Source: DATKFM01 sp963810485 (lineage in GTDB: Bacteria; Pseudomonadota; Alphaproteobacteria; Dongiales; Dongiaceae). From it: a stretch of DNA of 64,000 nt. The stretch is taken from positions 620,001 to 684,000 of the forward strand of contig CAWENQ010000007.1 in the NCBI GenBank assembly GCA_963810485.1. Reading direction: 5' to 3'. Both the position numbers and the translations under genes were made by a program. The first letter of the stretch is position 1. Each line of letters begins with the position of its first letter. Shown one piece after another: positions 35,622 through 44,497 of the stretch. Under the pieces are notes generated by a model. It did not search any database. It worked only from the letters and a program-made list of their open reading frames with translations, and had not been told where the DNA came from.

Positions 35622-36943
35622 TCAGCGCAGCGATGGCCAGATGTCCGCATCGAGAACTGAAGGCAGGATCGACCCCGCCCGGTCGCCCGCCAATCCCAGC
35701 AACCCGTCGACGATATGCCGTGCTTTCGCTACCTCGATCCCGCCATGGGAGAGAAGCAGCTCCGCCTTGGCGATCATCTCGGCGTCTTCAAGCGGCTGAT
35801 CGGGATCGCCCTTGCAGGCCTTGCGGGTGGCGCTGAGTTCGCGTCCGTCCGGCAGTTTCAACGCGACTTCGGCGCCCCAGTGCTCGGGGTAGGCGGCGGC
35901 GAACGGTTCCGATCTGCGCAAGACAACGCGCTGACTCAACGGCGCCAGCCGGTTGCGGGCCGCTTCATCGAAGGACTGAAATCCAACGCGCCCGTCCGCC
36001 AGCGCCAGGGCCACGCAATGCTGCAGCGAGAACTTGGCGGCATACTCGTTGGCCGGCGCCGGCCGGTCGCAGACCTCGAGCGCCGCGCCATAGGTTGCGA
36101 CATCGACCGCATGCGGTACGGTTCCGCCGAGCCGGCCATGAAGCTCGATCGCCGCGTCGATGGCCGGATGGGTGTGGCGGCAGCAGGGCCAGGGCTTGAT
36201 CGATGTCGCCCGCAAGCTGCCAGGGCGTGCCGGGATCGCGTGTCACCGCATCGGGATCGGCATCGGGGCAGGCGCCGGCGAACAGGCCTTTGGCACCTTC
36301 CAGGATCGCCGGCGGCCCGGTGAAGCCGAGCGCCGCCAGCTCCGCCGCCGTCACCCCGGCCTCGGCGGCGCGGCCGGCATGGAGATGCTTGCTCATGGCA
36401 CCGGTCTCGATGAACTGCCAGAGGCCGCTCGATTGCGTGCCCGCGTTGCCCAGGGCATGCACGGTCCGAGAGTCGATCGAGACCAAGCAGATCCGCCGCC
36501 GCCATGGCCGCGCCGAACGGTCCGCAAGTCGCCGTCGAATGCCAGATACGGTAATGGGCCGGCCCCACTGCCATGCCGATCCGCGCCACTGCCTCGTAAC
36601 CCCGGAGGATCGCATCGAGCAGCGCCGGACCGGAACAGCGCGTGCGCAGCCCGATCGCCAGCACCGCCGGCACGACGACGCAGCCGGGATGGGTCACCGA
36701 CGCCCGGTGCAGATCGTCCATCTCCAGGATGTGGGACAGCCCGCCGATCAGGAAGGCCTGCCGCCCAGCATCTTTGCCTTGCTGTGCGAACCAGTCGCGC
36801 AGCATGCGGCCCGGCGCCGTGTTCCGCGCGCCCAGCGCGTTCGCCACGGTGTCCAGCAGGAACCGCGCCGCGCAATCGCGGTCGTCATCCGTGATCGGCT
36901 TGGCGCGGATCAGACTGACAAGTTGTTCGGTGAGAGACGGCAT
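35622..36943 (-). pseudogene. MmgE/PrpD family protein, frameshifted
   Basis: About 440 codons of a 2-methylcitrate dehydratase-like (MmgE/PrpD) protein in three frames. The N-terminal part (36943 to about 36475) has F-L-L-D-T-V-A-N-A-L-G-A, the H-P-G-C-V-V-V-P-A segment and G-Y-E-A-V-A-R-I-G. The middle (about 36470-36195) has H-A-L-G-N-A-G-T-Q-S-S-G-L and M-S-K-H-L-H-A-G-R-A-A. The C-terminal part (about 36190-35622) has Y-G-A-A-L-E-V and A-V-D-V-A-T-Y. The frames join near 36470 and 36190. Divergent from the SDR gene across about 77 bp. Members dehydrate citrate-like acids, but this branch is unassigned. Confidence 0.85.
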
Positions 36944-37020
36944 CTGCTATTGCTGTTTGCGGAACCCAGCCTAACATCGAGAACTGCCATAGGGAAAATC
37001 CGACGTTGCCGGGAGTATCC

Positions 37021-37929
37021 ATGCCGCTCAAAGACAAGGTCGCGCTGGTGGCCGGCGGGACGCGCGGCGCCGGCCGCGGCATCGCGGTCGAGTTGGGCGC
37101 TGCAGGCGCCACGGTCTTTGTGACAGGCCGCACCACGCGCCAGCATCAATCCGAATATGCCCGCCCGGAAACCATCGAGGAGACGGCCGAGCTGGTGACC
37201 GCTGCCGGCGGCAAGGGGATCGCGGTCCAGGTGGATCACCTCATCGCCGACGAGGTCGCCAAGCTGACTGCGCGCATCCGGGCCGAGCAGGGCCGCCTCG
37301 ATATCCTGGTCAACGATCTCTGGGGCGGCGAGAATCTCAAGGAGTGGAACAAGCCGGTCTGGGATCATAACCTCGAGAACGGCCTGCGCCTGCTGACCCT
37401 CGGCGTGCACACCCATCTGATCACCGCCCATCATGCGCTGCCGTTGCTGATCGAACGCTCCGGCGGATTGCTGGTCGAGGTGACCGACGGCACCGACGCC
37501 TACAACGCGACTCACTACCGGATCAATCCGTTCTACGATCTGGCGAAGGTGGCGGTGACGCGCATGGCTTGGGCCCATGCCAACGACCTGGCGCCCCATG
37601 GCGCGACATCGGTCGCAATCACGCCGGGATGGCTGCGCTCGGAAATGATGCTGGAGGCGTTCGGCGTGACCGAAGCGAACTGGCGCGACGCGACGGCGAG
37701 GATCCCGCATTTCGCGATCTCGGAGACGCCGCGCTTTGTCGGCCGCGCTGTTGCCGCCCTCGCGGCCGATCCCGATCGCGCGCGCTGGAATGGCCAATCG
37801 CTATCGAGCGGGCAGCTCGCGCAGGTCTACGGCTTCACCGATCTCGACGGCTCCCGTCCCGATGCGTGGCGCTATGTCGCAGAGGTGCAGGATGCCGGAA
37901 AACCGGCGGATACAACGGGCTATCGCTAG
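37021..37929 (+). CDS. SDR family oxidoreductase
   Basis: A 302-residue short-chain dehydrogenase/reductase. The cofactor motif is A-G-G-T-R-G-A-G-R-G near residue 12, the strand after it ends in V-T-G-R-T-T-R (pointing to NADP), and the active-site Y-x-x-x-K is F-Y-D-L-A-K-V-A. It has extra residues between the first strands (Y-A-R-P-E-T-I-E-E-T) and near N-D-L-W-G-G, as in a subfamily of longer SDRs. Start at the ATG at 37021 behind GGGAG; an upstream TTG at 37006 is less likely. Substrate unknown. Confidence 0.88.
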   Translation: MPLKDKVALVAGGTRGAGRGIAVELGAAGATVFVTGRTTRQHQSEYARPETIEETAELVTAAGGKGIAVQVDHLIADEVAKLTARIRAEQGRLDILVNDLWGGENLKEWNKPVWDHNLENGLRLLTLGVHTHLITAHHALPLLIERSGGLLVEVTDGTDAYNATHYRINPFYDLAKVAVTRMAWAHANDLAPHGATSVAITPGWLRSEMMLEAFGVTEANWRDATARIPHFAISETPRFVGRAVAALAADPDRARWNGQSLSSGQLAQVYGFTDLDGSRPDAWRYVAEVQDAGKPADTTGYR

Positions 37930-38015
37930 CAAGCCGCTCCGTTTCCGGCAATCGAGAGAGCCGCCCGAGGAAGAACACGCCAATACCACGGCATTCGTAG
38001 TGACCTCCTGCGGCG

Positions 38016-39266
38016 ATGTTGCTGCAATTGAAAAGAGACGTTGCCGGAATTCTCGCCGCTGTCGGCTCGCTCATCCTGGGCATCAGCCTGATCCAGCTGG
38101 CCAACGGCTATATCGGCACGTTGATCGGCGTCCGGCTCGCGCTTGCCCATATCGACCCGGTCGTCGTGGGCTTCGTCACATCGGCCTACTTCGCCGGCTA
38201 TGTGGCCGGCGCCGAATTCTGCAATCGCCTGATCGAACGGACCGGCCATATCCGCGCGTTTTCCGCCTTTTCTGCGCTCATCACCGCGGCGCTCCTGGGG
38301 CATGCTCTTTATTTCGACCCCATCCTGTGGGCGGTGCTTCGGGCCTTCATGGGATTCGGTTGTGCCGGTCTCTTCGTCGCCACCGAAAGCTGGCTCAGCG
38401 CCAAATCGAACCCGTCGACCCGCGGCACGATGTTCGCGATCTACATGGTCGCCACCTATGCAACCTTTGCCGGCGGCCAGTTCATGCTCAATCTTGCGGC
38501 GCCGACCGGGTTCTTCCTGTTCGCCTTCGCGGCAATCCTGTTCAGCATTGCCCTGCTGCTGATAGCGATCACCCGGGCGGCACAGCCGGTGCCTGTCCCG
38601 AGCAATCGCCTGAAGTTCGGTGAGCTGACCGCCGCCGCACCCGTCGCGGTCGCCGGCTGCTTCGCGGGCGGCCTGGTCACCGGCGCGTTCTACGCGCTGA
38701 TCCCCGTATACGCCCAGTCGAGCGGCCGCTCGATGCTGGTGATCACGTCCTACATGGCGCTCGCGATTACCGGCGGCCTCCTCATGCAGATTCCCATCGG
38801 CAAGCTGTCCGACGCGATGGACCGCCGTCTCGTCGCGGCATTGGTGGCATTAGCTTTCGCCGCCCTGGCGCTGGCGGTCGTGCCGGCCAAGGCCACGCCC
38901 TGGTTTCCGGCCGTGTGGTTGCTGCTCGGCGGCTTCATGTCGGTGATCTATCCGGTTTGCGTCGCGCACGCGAACGATCGCATGCCGGCGGAGCGCGCGG
39001 TTTCCGTCAGCGGCCGCCTGATCCTGATCTCCGGCGTCGGCTCGGCTATCGGTCCGATCCTGGGCGCCTCGGCGATGTCGGCGTTCGGCGTGCGTGGCCT
39101 GCTCTACTACCTGGCGTCAGTGGCAACGCTCTTTGCTCTCTTTGCGCTGGCGCGCGGGATCAGCGTCCGCCAGGTGCGTTTCAAGCGGCCGAGGCCCTTT
39201 CAACTGCTTCCGCCCATCTTTGCCCAAGAACTTGCGCACGCACCCCAGGAGCGGCGGCCGAGATGA
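38016..39266 (+). CDS. MFS transporter (YcaD-like)
   Basis: A 416-residue major facilitator with 12 hydrophobic segments. It has G-Y-I-G-T-L-I-G-V-R-L-A at the first loop, the A-E-F-C-N-R-L-I-E-R-T-G loop-2,3 motif, F-M-G-F-G-C-A-G-L-F-V-A-T-E-S-W-L and a second-half I-P-I-G-K-L-S-D-A-M-D-R-R loop. These fit the YcaD/MFS_1 group of uncharacterised permeases. The substrate is unknown. A 36-bp stretch at 38063-38098, in the first helix, is identical to the inverse of 52361-52396 in the remnant upstream of treA. The gene itself is intact. Confidence 0.9.
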   Translation: MLLQLKRDVAGILAAVGSLILGISLIQLANGYIGTLIGVRLALAHIDPVVVGFVTSAYFAGYVAGAEFCNRLIERTGHIRAFSAFSALITAALLGHALYFDPILWAVLRAFMGFGCAGLFVATESWLSAKSNPSTRGTMFAIYMVATYATFAGGQFMLNLAAPTGFFLFAFAAILFSIALLLIAITRAAQPVPVPSNRLKFGELTAAAPVAVAGCFAGGLVTGAFYALIPVYAQSSGRSMLVITSYMALAITGGLLMQIPIGKLSDAMDRRLVAALVALAFAALALAVVPAKATPWFPAVWLLLGGFMSVIYPVCVAHANDRMPAERAVSVSGRLILISGVGSAIGPILGASAMSAFGVRGLLYYLASVATLFALFALARGISVRQVRFKRPRPFQLLPPIFAQELAHAPQERRPR

Positions 39267-39302
39267 ACGTCTTGCCGAGTTCGATCCGCGCCGCGACCGA
39301 CC

Positions 39303-39662
39303 TCAGTTCCAGCGTGGCTGGAGAATGATCACGCTCAGGATGAACACCGCGTATAAGAGCCCGGGAACGGCCAGGATCAGCAGCACGCCGCAGGCAAGAT
39401 ACGGGTGACCGTTTGATTTGAGCAGCCACCCGCCGCCCAGAATTGCCGCGAGGCCGCCGAGGATCGCCAGCCATAGCGTCATGTTGAACGGACTGACCGA
39501 CCCGTCGCCCAATCCGGCAAAGAAGAAAAAAAGCACGATCAATGCGACCGCGCCATCGATGCTGAAGAGCGTCCAGAAGAGCTTCACGCGGCGCAGATTA
39601 ATGGTTTGAATAGAGGACGCAAGGATCGGCGAGGAATCTCTGCCCACCTCTCCATCGGCCAA
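39303..39662 (-). CDS. small multi-pass membrane protein
   Basis: A 119-residue protein with three hydrophobic segments (about residues 28-50, 62-80 and 88-110) and a final I-I-L-Q-P-R-W. No family is recognised. It starts 12 bases after the stop of the flavin monooxygenase gene on the same strand, so it is probably the last gene of an OsmC / monooxygenase / membrane-protein unit. It converges with the MFS gene, whose stop is 36 bases away. Confidence 0.55.
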   Translation of the reverse strand: MADGEVGRDSSPILASSIQTINLRRVKLFWTLFSIDGAVALIVLFFFFAGLGDGSVSPFNMTLWLAILGGLAAILGGGWLLKSNGHPYLACGVLLILAVPGLLYAVFILSVIILQPRWN

Positions 39663-39674
39663 GAGCGCCCGGCT

Positions 39675-40922
39675 TCAGTTGGCCGGCTGTCCGCCATGGA
39701 GGTATGCCGATAGATGACTGCTGAGGTCGCGCGCATCCTCGCCGGCGCCGTCGATCAGGGCGGACTTGCGGCGGCGCAGGAATTGCAGCCCCATCACATA
39801 GAGGCCGGGCAAGCAGACGACTCCCCCGTCATGGCGAATCCGCCCCTTGCGATCGAGGACCGGCAGCTCGAGCCACGAATAGTCAGGCCGAAAACCGGTT
39901 GCCCATATGATCGTCCTGATCCCGCTGCGGGCGAGATCCAGGACCAGCGGGGGCGCCGCCTCCACTTCGGTCGGCGGCAAGCGGTGGGGCGGCTCGACCG
40001 TGCGATCGACACCGTTCGCCGCCGCCCAGGCGTCGATGGCGTCGAGCAGCCGGCCCATCTTGAGATCCGAGAGCGCGCACATGTTGCGCAGCGAGCCGGA
40101 AAACTGCAGCTTGCCGTCGCTGATGCCGGCGAGCTTGCCGACCAGCTTCACGCCCAGGGCGGTCAGGGCATTGAGGTCCAGTGTCCTGCGCTCCGGCGAC
40201 CCGGCGAGCTGGAACGACGGCACGGTGCGCGCCCGATCGATGTCCGGAATCGCATCGTATCGCTCGTCAAGGATTCCCGCCACATCCATCCACCATTCGA
40301 TGTCCTTGCCCCGGTACAGGCGCGGGGCGCGGATATGTTCGCCCACGGCCAGCGTCACGGGCCGGCCGGAGCGATGCAGTTCGGCGGCGATCTGGGTTCC
40401 GGTCGCGGACGCGCCGACGACAAGAACGCCCCCCTCGGGAAGCTGGCTCGGATTGCGATACCGTGGCGGCGTGAATGTCGTGATATCGGGCGGTAATGCC
40501 GCGGCGGCAGACGGTACTGTCGGAATGTTGCAGGCGCCTGTCGCCAGCACGGCGGTGCGGCACAGCCAGTCGCCCCGGTCCGTGGCCACTTGGTAGCCGT
40601 CATCGGCGCTGCGCACCGATGTCACGGTCGTATTCGTCTGCACGGGGGCGGCGATGACGCGCGCGTAGCGATTAATGAAATCGATGACTTCCGGCACCGT
40701 CCGGTAACCGTCGGGATCGTTGCCCTCGTAGCCGAATCCCGGCAGCCGGCTCTGCCAGTTCGGCGTGAGCAGCCGCAGCGAGTCCCATCGTTCGGTGCGC
40801 CAGGAGTTCGCCACCTCGCCGCGCTCGAGGACGACATGGTCGATCGAGCGCTCGGTCAGGCAACGGCTCATGGCGAGTCCGGCGTGACCCGCCCCGATGA
40901 CGACGGTCGCTATTCTCCGAAC
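39675..40922 (-). CDS. flavin-dependent monooxygenase / FAD-NAD(P) oxidoreductase, start unclear
   Basis: About 415 residues of a flavin-containing monooxygenase-like protein. The FAD motif G-A-G-H-A-G-L-A-M-S is read in frame upstream of the first ATG (40871); further on come R-W-D-S-L-R-L-L-T-P-N-W, the second dinucleotide motif V-V-G-A-S-A-T-G and I-I-W-A-T-G-F-R-P-D-Y near the end. No ATG, GTG or TTG exists in frame before G-A-G-H-A-G, and an in-frame stop lies at about 40960. A TTG at 40944 opens another frame that could join by one indel near 40918. The body is intact; only the 5' end is problematic. Possible roles are S- or N-oxygenation. Confidence 0.8.
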   Translation of the reverse strand, partial: VRRIATVVIGAGHAGLAMSRCLTERSIDHVVLERGEVANSWRTERWDSLRLLTPNWQSRLPGFGYEGNDPDGYRTVPEVIDFINRYARVIAAPVQTNTTVTSVRSADDGYQVATDRGDWLCRTAVLATGACNIPTVPSAAAALPPDITTFTPPRYRNPSQLPEGGVLVVGASATGTQIAAELHRSGRPVTLAVGEHIRAPRLYRGKDIEWWMDVAGILDERYDAIPDIDRARTVPSFQLAGSPERRTLDLNALTALGVKLVGKLAGISDGKLQFSGSLRNMCALSDLKMGRLLDAIDAWAAANGVDRTVEPPHRLPPTEVEAAPPLVLDLARSGIRTIIWATGFRPDYSWLELPVLDRKGRIRHDGGVVCLPGLYVMGLQFLRRRKSALIDGAGEDARDLSSHLSAYLHGGQPAN

Positions 40923-40955
40923 GATAGGGCTCCCGCTGCGGCAATCACCGCCTGG

Positions 40956-41513
40956 TTACTTTATCTCGACCGTGACGTTCGTCGGATTGGTGATGATGTC
41001 ATAGACCGCCGAGCGCTTCTGCGACTGCGCGACCAGGGCCTTGATCTCGTCCTTGGTGGCGTCGGCGTCGATGTCGTAGGTGACCTTGATGCCGCTGAAC
41101 CCGTTGCGGACGTCGCTGTCGATGCCGAGGATGCCCGCCAGGTCCATCGCGCCTTCGATGGTGGCCGAGACTTTCCGCAGCTGGATGCCGCGATGCTGCG
41201 CGACGGCGGCAATGCCGGCGGTCAGGCAGCTTCCTAAGGCAACGAGCACGAATTCGACCGGCGTGGCGCCATAGTCCTCGGAGGCAAACACTTCCGGATG
41301 GTCGGCGTCGAAGCTGAAGGTCGTCTTGTGCTTCTGTTCCTCGCCGAGACCGAAGAAGCTCTTGACGGTCGAGTGGCTGTGCGTGCCTTTCTTCCAGGTG
41401 CAGTTGGCGCGCCACTTGAATTGCGCCGCTGCCGGCGCATCGGTCAGGGCGGCCCGGGCATCGATCAGGGCCTGGACATTGACGCCATTGTTGACTTGGG
41501 CAGTTGCGGACAT
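40956..41513 (-). CDS. OsmC family protein
   Basis: A 185-residue OsmC/Ohr-fold protein. It has the W-K-K-G-T-H-S-H-S-T-V N-terminal sheet region, G-A-T-P-V-E-F-V-L-V-A-L-G-S-C-L-T with the peroxidatic-type cysteine, and the R-S-A-V-Y-D-I-I-T-N-P-T C-terminal strand. The second redox cysteine of true peroxidases is absent, so a thiol-peroxidase role is doubtful. The ATG at 41513 has a strong AGAGAGGAAG site. It is the first gene of a unit with the flavin monooxygenase. Confidence 0.88.
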   Translation of the reverse strand: MSATAQVNNGVNVQALIDARAALTDAPAAAQFKWRANCTWKKGTHSHSTVKSFFGLGEEQKHKTTFSFDADHPEVFASEDYGATPVEFVLVALGSCLTAGIAAVAQHRGIQLRKVSATIEGAMDLAGILGIDSDVRNGFSGIKVTYDIDADATKDEIKALVAQSQKRSAVYDIITNPTNVTVEIK

Positions 41514-41711
41514 GGGCTTCCTCTCTCCTCGCGATTGGGCCGCCAGGTCAGCGGCGCGATTTTTCATTGTGCTGGGACCATCAGCCTATAACCGGCTGTT
41601 TTGCCGATCAACGACGTTGTAGGGCCGATGGCGTAAAGGCGCGTCACAAGCTGATCAAAAGACCATCAAAATGCCAAAACCGCCGCCTTTGAGGCCGCTG
41701 TCGGCAGCCAC

Positions 41712-42179
41712 TCAAATCGGCTGATTGAGACGAGGCTTCCAGAAGGGCCGGAACAGTTCGATCTTGGGGCAGCGGTTCATCACCACTTTGAGCCCTGCAT
41801 CCTCGGCGAGCTGCGCCGCTTCGTCATTGCGCACGCCAATCTGCATCCAGAGGACCTTGGCGCCGATCCGGACCGCCTCCTTGGCGACGTCCAAGGCGGC
41901 CTCGGAGGTGCGGAACACCTGGACCATGTCGACCGGCTTCCCGATCGCGGAGAGCGACTCGTAGACCTTGAGACCGCGGATCTCCTTGCCGGCCTCCAGG
42001 GGATTGACCGGGATCATCTCGTAGCCGGTCTCGTGCAGCACGCGCATCACCCCATAGCTGAATCGGGTCGGGTCCGAGCTGGCGCCGACCACGGCGATGG
42101 ATTTGACGCCCTTCAGGATCGCAGCCAGGTAGTCGGCCGGGTAATCCTCGTCGTGGTTCATGTGGGTGACTGGCGTCAT
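41712..42179 (-). CDS. CoA-binding domain protein
   Basis: A 155-residue protein with a single CoA-binding (Rossmann) domain: S-I-A-V-V-G-A-S-S-D-P-T-R at the nucleotide loop, V-N-P-L near strand two, I-G-A-K-V-L-W-M-Q-I-G-V and the terminal V-M-N-R-C-P-K-I-E. Small proteins of this type are common and not functionally defined; they may bind CoA or an acyl-CoA. It overlaps the ferredoxin stop by four bases and so belongs to the methanethiol-oxidase transcript. Confidence 0.9.
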   Translation of the reverse strand: MTPVTHMNHDEDYPADYLAAILKGVKSIAVVGASSDPTRFSYGVMRVLHETGYEMIPVNPLEAGKEIRGLKVYESLSAIGKPVDMVQVFRTSEAALDVAKEAVRIGAKVLWMQIGVRNDEAAQLAEDAGLKVVMNRCPKIELFRPFWKPRLNQPI

Positions 42180-42553
42180 GGCACGTCCCTCCGCGGGCGC
42201 GCGGCATCCGGCTTCAGCTCGTGGGGCGCGAGCGGGTCGGCGAAGGGATTTCGATAGAGCTTGTCATGGCTCTCCACGCCGACATCAAGCGTGCAATCGC
42301 CAATCGGGCGGGCCACGCACAGCAGAACATAGCCGTGGGACAGCTGCCGGCCATTGAGCGCGACTCCCTCCCGTTGGTCCACCTCGCCCGCGAGCAGCTT
42401 GGCCGCGCAGGAGATGCAGCCGCCGTAGCGGCAGCCATAGGGCAGCGAGACCCCTGCCGCCTCCAGCGTGGTGAGCAGCGGCTTGGCGCGATCCACCCGG
42501 TAGGTTGCGCCCGCCCGGTTGGCCAGGGTTATCGTCACGGCCCGTTCGCTCAC
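42176..42553 (-). CDS. [2Fe-2S] plant-type ferredoxin
   Basis: A 125-residue ferredoxin domain. The cluster is bound by C-R-Y-G-G-C-I-S-C (C-x4-C-x2-C) plus a later C (Y-V-L-L-C). The start is a GTG at 42553 overlapping the SBP56 stop (GTGA), giving translational coupling. The C-terminal 40 residues beyond the cluster domain (S-H-D-K-L-Y-R-N-P-F-A-D-P) are an unusual extension for a ferredoxin. In this operon it could carry electrons to or from the methanethiol oxidase or a partner oxygenase, which is inference. Confidence 0.88.
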   Translation of the reverse strand: MSERAVTITLANRAGATYRVDRAKPLLTTLEAAGVSLPYGCRYGGCISCAAKLLAGEVDQREGVALNGRQLSHGYVLLCVARPIGDCTLDVGVESHDKLYRNPFADPLAPHELKPDAARPRRDVP

Positions 42554-43914
42554 AGCCAGATATCCGAGGTGCAGTCGCCGCCCGGATAGCGGGTCTCGTG
42601 GCAGCGGGCGGGTCCGTTCGGCTCCTTGCCGAAGTCGACGAAGAAGTCCTTGTCGATCTCCATGCCGCCCGCCGCGGGGTTGCAGTTGACCATCACCATG
42701 CAGCCGCCGTTCTCGCGGATCTCGGGATAGAACTGATTGTCCCAGGTGGAGAACAGCGACGTCGTGACATAGAGCCGCTTGCCGTCGAGCGAGAGCTGGA
42801 TCATCTGCGGCCCGCCGGTGATCTTGTGGCCGTTGACGACGGGGGCCTTGCCGAGCAAGCCGCCCATCCAGACCTGGCCGGTCAGCTTCGGATTGTGCGG
42901 ATCGGCGATGTCGTACTGCCTGATATCGCCGTGCAGCCAGTTGCAGAAGTAGAGAAAGCGGTCGTCCATTGAGATCAGGATGACGCTGATCACCCCCGGG
43001 AGCGGAATCGGCCATTCCGGGTGGCGCTCGTTGTCGACGTCGATGATCTTCTCCCAGACCCACTCGCCGTCCTTCTTGAACCAGTGGATGATGTTGGCCG
43101 AGAGCGCGGCGCCGACGAAGCCGTGATCGGAGTCCGGATTGTGGTGGAAGCGAACTTCCAGCGGGAGCAGCCCGTCCTCGCCCAGGTAGTGGGTCTTCAC
43201 GATGCTCTTCTTCTGGAAGTCCCAGAAGTGGATGCGGCGGCCGTATTTGAGGCGCCCGACCTCCTCCAGGTCGAAACCCGGCATGAAGGTGTTGGGCGCG
43301 GCCCATTCGCTGGAGACCATGACGTTGTGGCGCGGCTGGTACCAAAAGTCGTAGTTGAAGGCCATGCCGGTGATGTCGTTCTCCCAGCGCCCGATGATCT
43401 CGAAGTTCTCGTTCAGATGCAGGAAGCCGCCGGGCGCCTCGCCCCTGGCATCGCCGAGCATGGAGATGATGATGTCGGAACCCAGGCAATGCACCGTGTG
43501 GGGCGCCGAAAGGTTGGTCTTGGCCTTGATCTCGGCGCCCTGGATCACCTTGTGCAGGCGCGGCTTGCTGGGATCGGTCGCGCAGTCGACGATATGCAGG
43601 TTGGTGCTGCGCACGCCCGGCACGATCAGATAGCGCCGCTCCTTCGTGGGGTCGTGATGGCAGGACGAGCAGGCGTTCCAGCCCATGTGGTGCAGCTCGT
43701 CGCCGATGCCCGGCATCTCGAGCCGGCTGATGACCGTGGAGTAGGTCGGACTCTGCGGGTCGGCGTCGATCGTCGCTAAATAGTCCGGCTTCTGAATGCC
43801 CGTGCCGATATAGAGTGCGACCGTATAGAGAATTTTCTCGCGTGGCGCCTTCATCGCCTCGGCCGGCGAGGCGTAGCCCGGCCCGCAACATTTCGAACCG
43901 CCGTTCTCGGCCAT
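42550..43914 (-). CDS. selenium-binding protein SBP56 / methanethiol oxidase
   Basis: A 454-residue SBP56 family beta-propeller protein. It has the conserved C-C-G-P-G-Y-A-S-P start, M-G-W-N-A-C-S-S-C-H-H-D, a C-C-H-H-rich metal site with later histidines (H-T-V-H-C-L-G, H-F-W-D-F, H-H-N-P), and P-G-G-D-C-T-S-D near the C-terminus. In bacteria and humans members oxidise methanethiol to formaldehyde, H2S and H2O2 with copper. No signal peptide is visible, whereas the Hyphomicrobium enzyme is periplasmic. The Cu-assembly genes usually near mtoX are absent here; instead a ferredoxin and CoA-binding gene follow. Confidence 0.92.
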   Translation of the reverse strand: MAENGGSKCCGPGYASPAEAMKAPREKILYTVALYIGTGIQKPDYLATIDADPQSPTYSTVISRLEMPGIGDELHHMGWNACSSCHHDPTKERRYLIVPGVRSTNLHIVDCATDPSKPRLHKVIQGAEIKAKTNLSAPHTVHCLGSDIIISMLGDARGEAPGGFLHLNENFEIIGRWENDITGMAFNYDFWYQPRHNVMVSSEWAAPNTFMPGFDLEEVGRLKYGRRIHFWDFQKKSIVKTHYLGEDGLLPLEVRFHHNPDSDHGFVGAALSANIIHWFKKDGEWVWEKIIDVDNERHPEWPIPLPGVISVILISMDDRFLYFCNWLHGDIRQYDIADPHNPKLTGQVWMGGLLGKAPVVNGHKITGGPQMIQLSLDGKRLYVTTSLFSTWDNQFYPEIRENGGCMVMVNCNPAAGGMEIDKDFFVDFGKEPNGPARCHETRYPGGDCTSDIWL

Positions 43915-43978
43915 ATTCGGTCTCCCATCGCACTCTGTTCCAAACGGCGTGAGATATCGCCGTTCAGATAGGCGACGA

Positions 43979-44497
43979 TCAGGCTCTCCGCAACGCCTTG
44001 TCCCGTGCCGGCAGCTTCCAGTCTGGCCGGATGAAGTGACAGGTGTAACCAGTGGGGTAGCGCTCCAAATAGTCTTGGTGCACGGGTTCGGCTTCCCAGA
44101 AATCGCCCGATGGCGCGATCTCGGTCACGGCCTTTCCGGGCCAAATACCGGAAGCATCGACATCGGCGATGGTATCCTCGGCGACGCGTTTCTGTTCCTC
44201 GCTCGTGTAGAAGATCGCCGAGCGATAGCTGACCCCGACGTCATTGCCCTGACGGTTTTTCGTGCTCGGATCGTGAATCTGGAAAAAAAACTCGAGCATC
44301 TGGCGGTAGCTTGTCTCGGCGGGGTCGAAGATTATTTCGATTGCTTCGGCATGGGTGCCGTGGTTGCGATAGGTCGCGTTCGGCACGTCCCCGCCGGTAT
44401 AGCCGACGCGCGTCGAAATCACGCCTTTTTGGCGGCGGATCAGATCCTGCATTCCCCAGAAGCAGCCGCCGGCGAGCACTGCGCGTTCCCGTGTCAT
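43979..44497 (-). CDS. msrA: peptide-methionine (S)-S-oxide reductase MsrA
   Basis: A 172-residue MsrA with the catalytic A-G-G-C-F-W-G motif (Cys12), V-G-Y-T-G-G, Y-R-N-H-G-T-H-A-E and H-Q-D-Y-L. It repairs the S epimer of methionine sulfoxide. It lacks a recycling cysteine pair in the C-terminus apart from C-H-F near residue 150. The gene overlaps msrB by four bases (msrB is upstream on this strand) and lies just behind the methanethiol oxidase gene. Confidence 0.95.
   Translation of the reverse strand: MTRERAVLAGGCFWGMQDLIRRQKGVISTRVGYTGGDVPNATYRNHGTHAEAIEIIFDPAETSYRQMLEFFFQIHDPSTKNRQGNDVGVSYRSAIFYTSEEQKRVAEDTIADVDASGIWPGKAVTEIAPSGDFWEAEPVHQDYLERYPTGYTCHFIRPDWKLPARDKALRRA

Noticed and set aside
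40672..40944. A 90-codon minus-strand frame starting at TTG 40944.
   Set aside because: Apart from its first residues it is out of frame with the monooxygenase; it is considered only as the possible lost 5' end, not as a gene.
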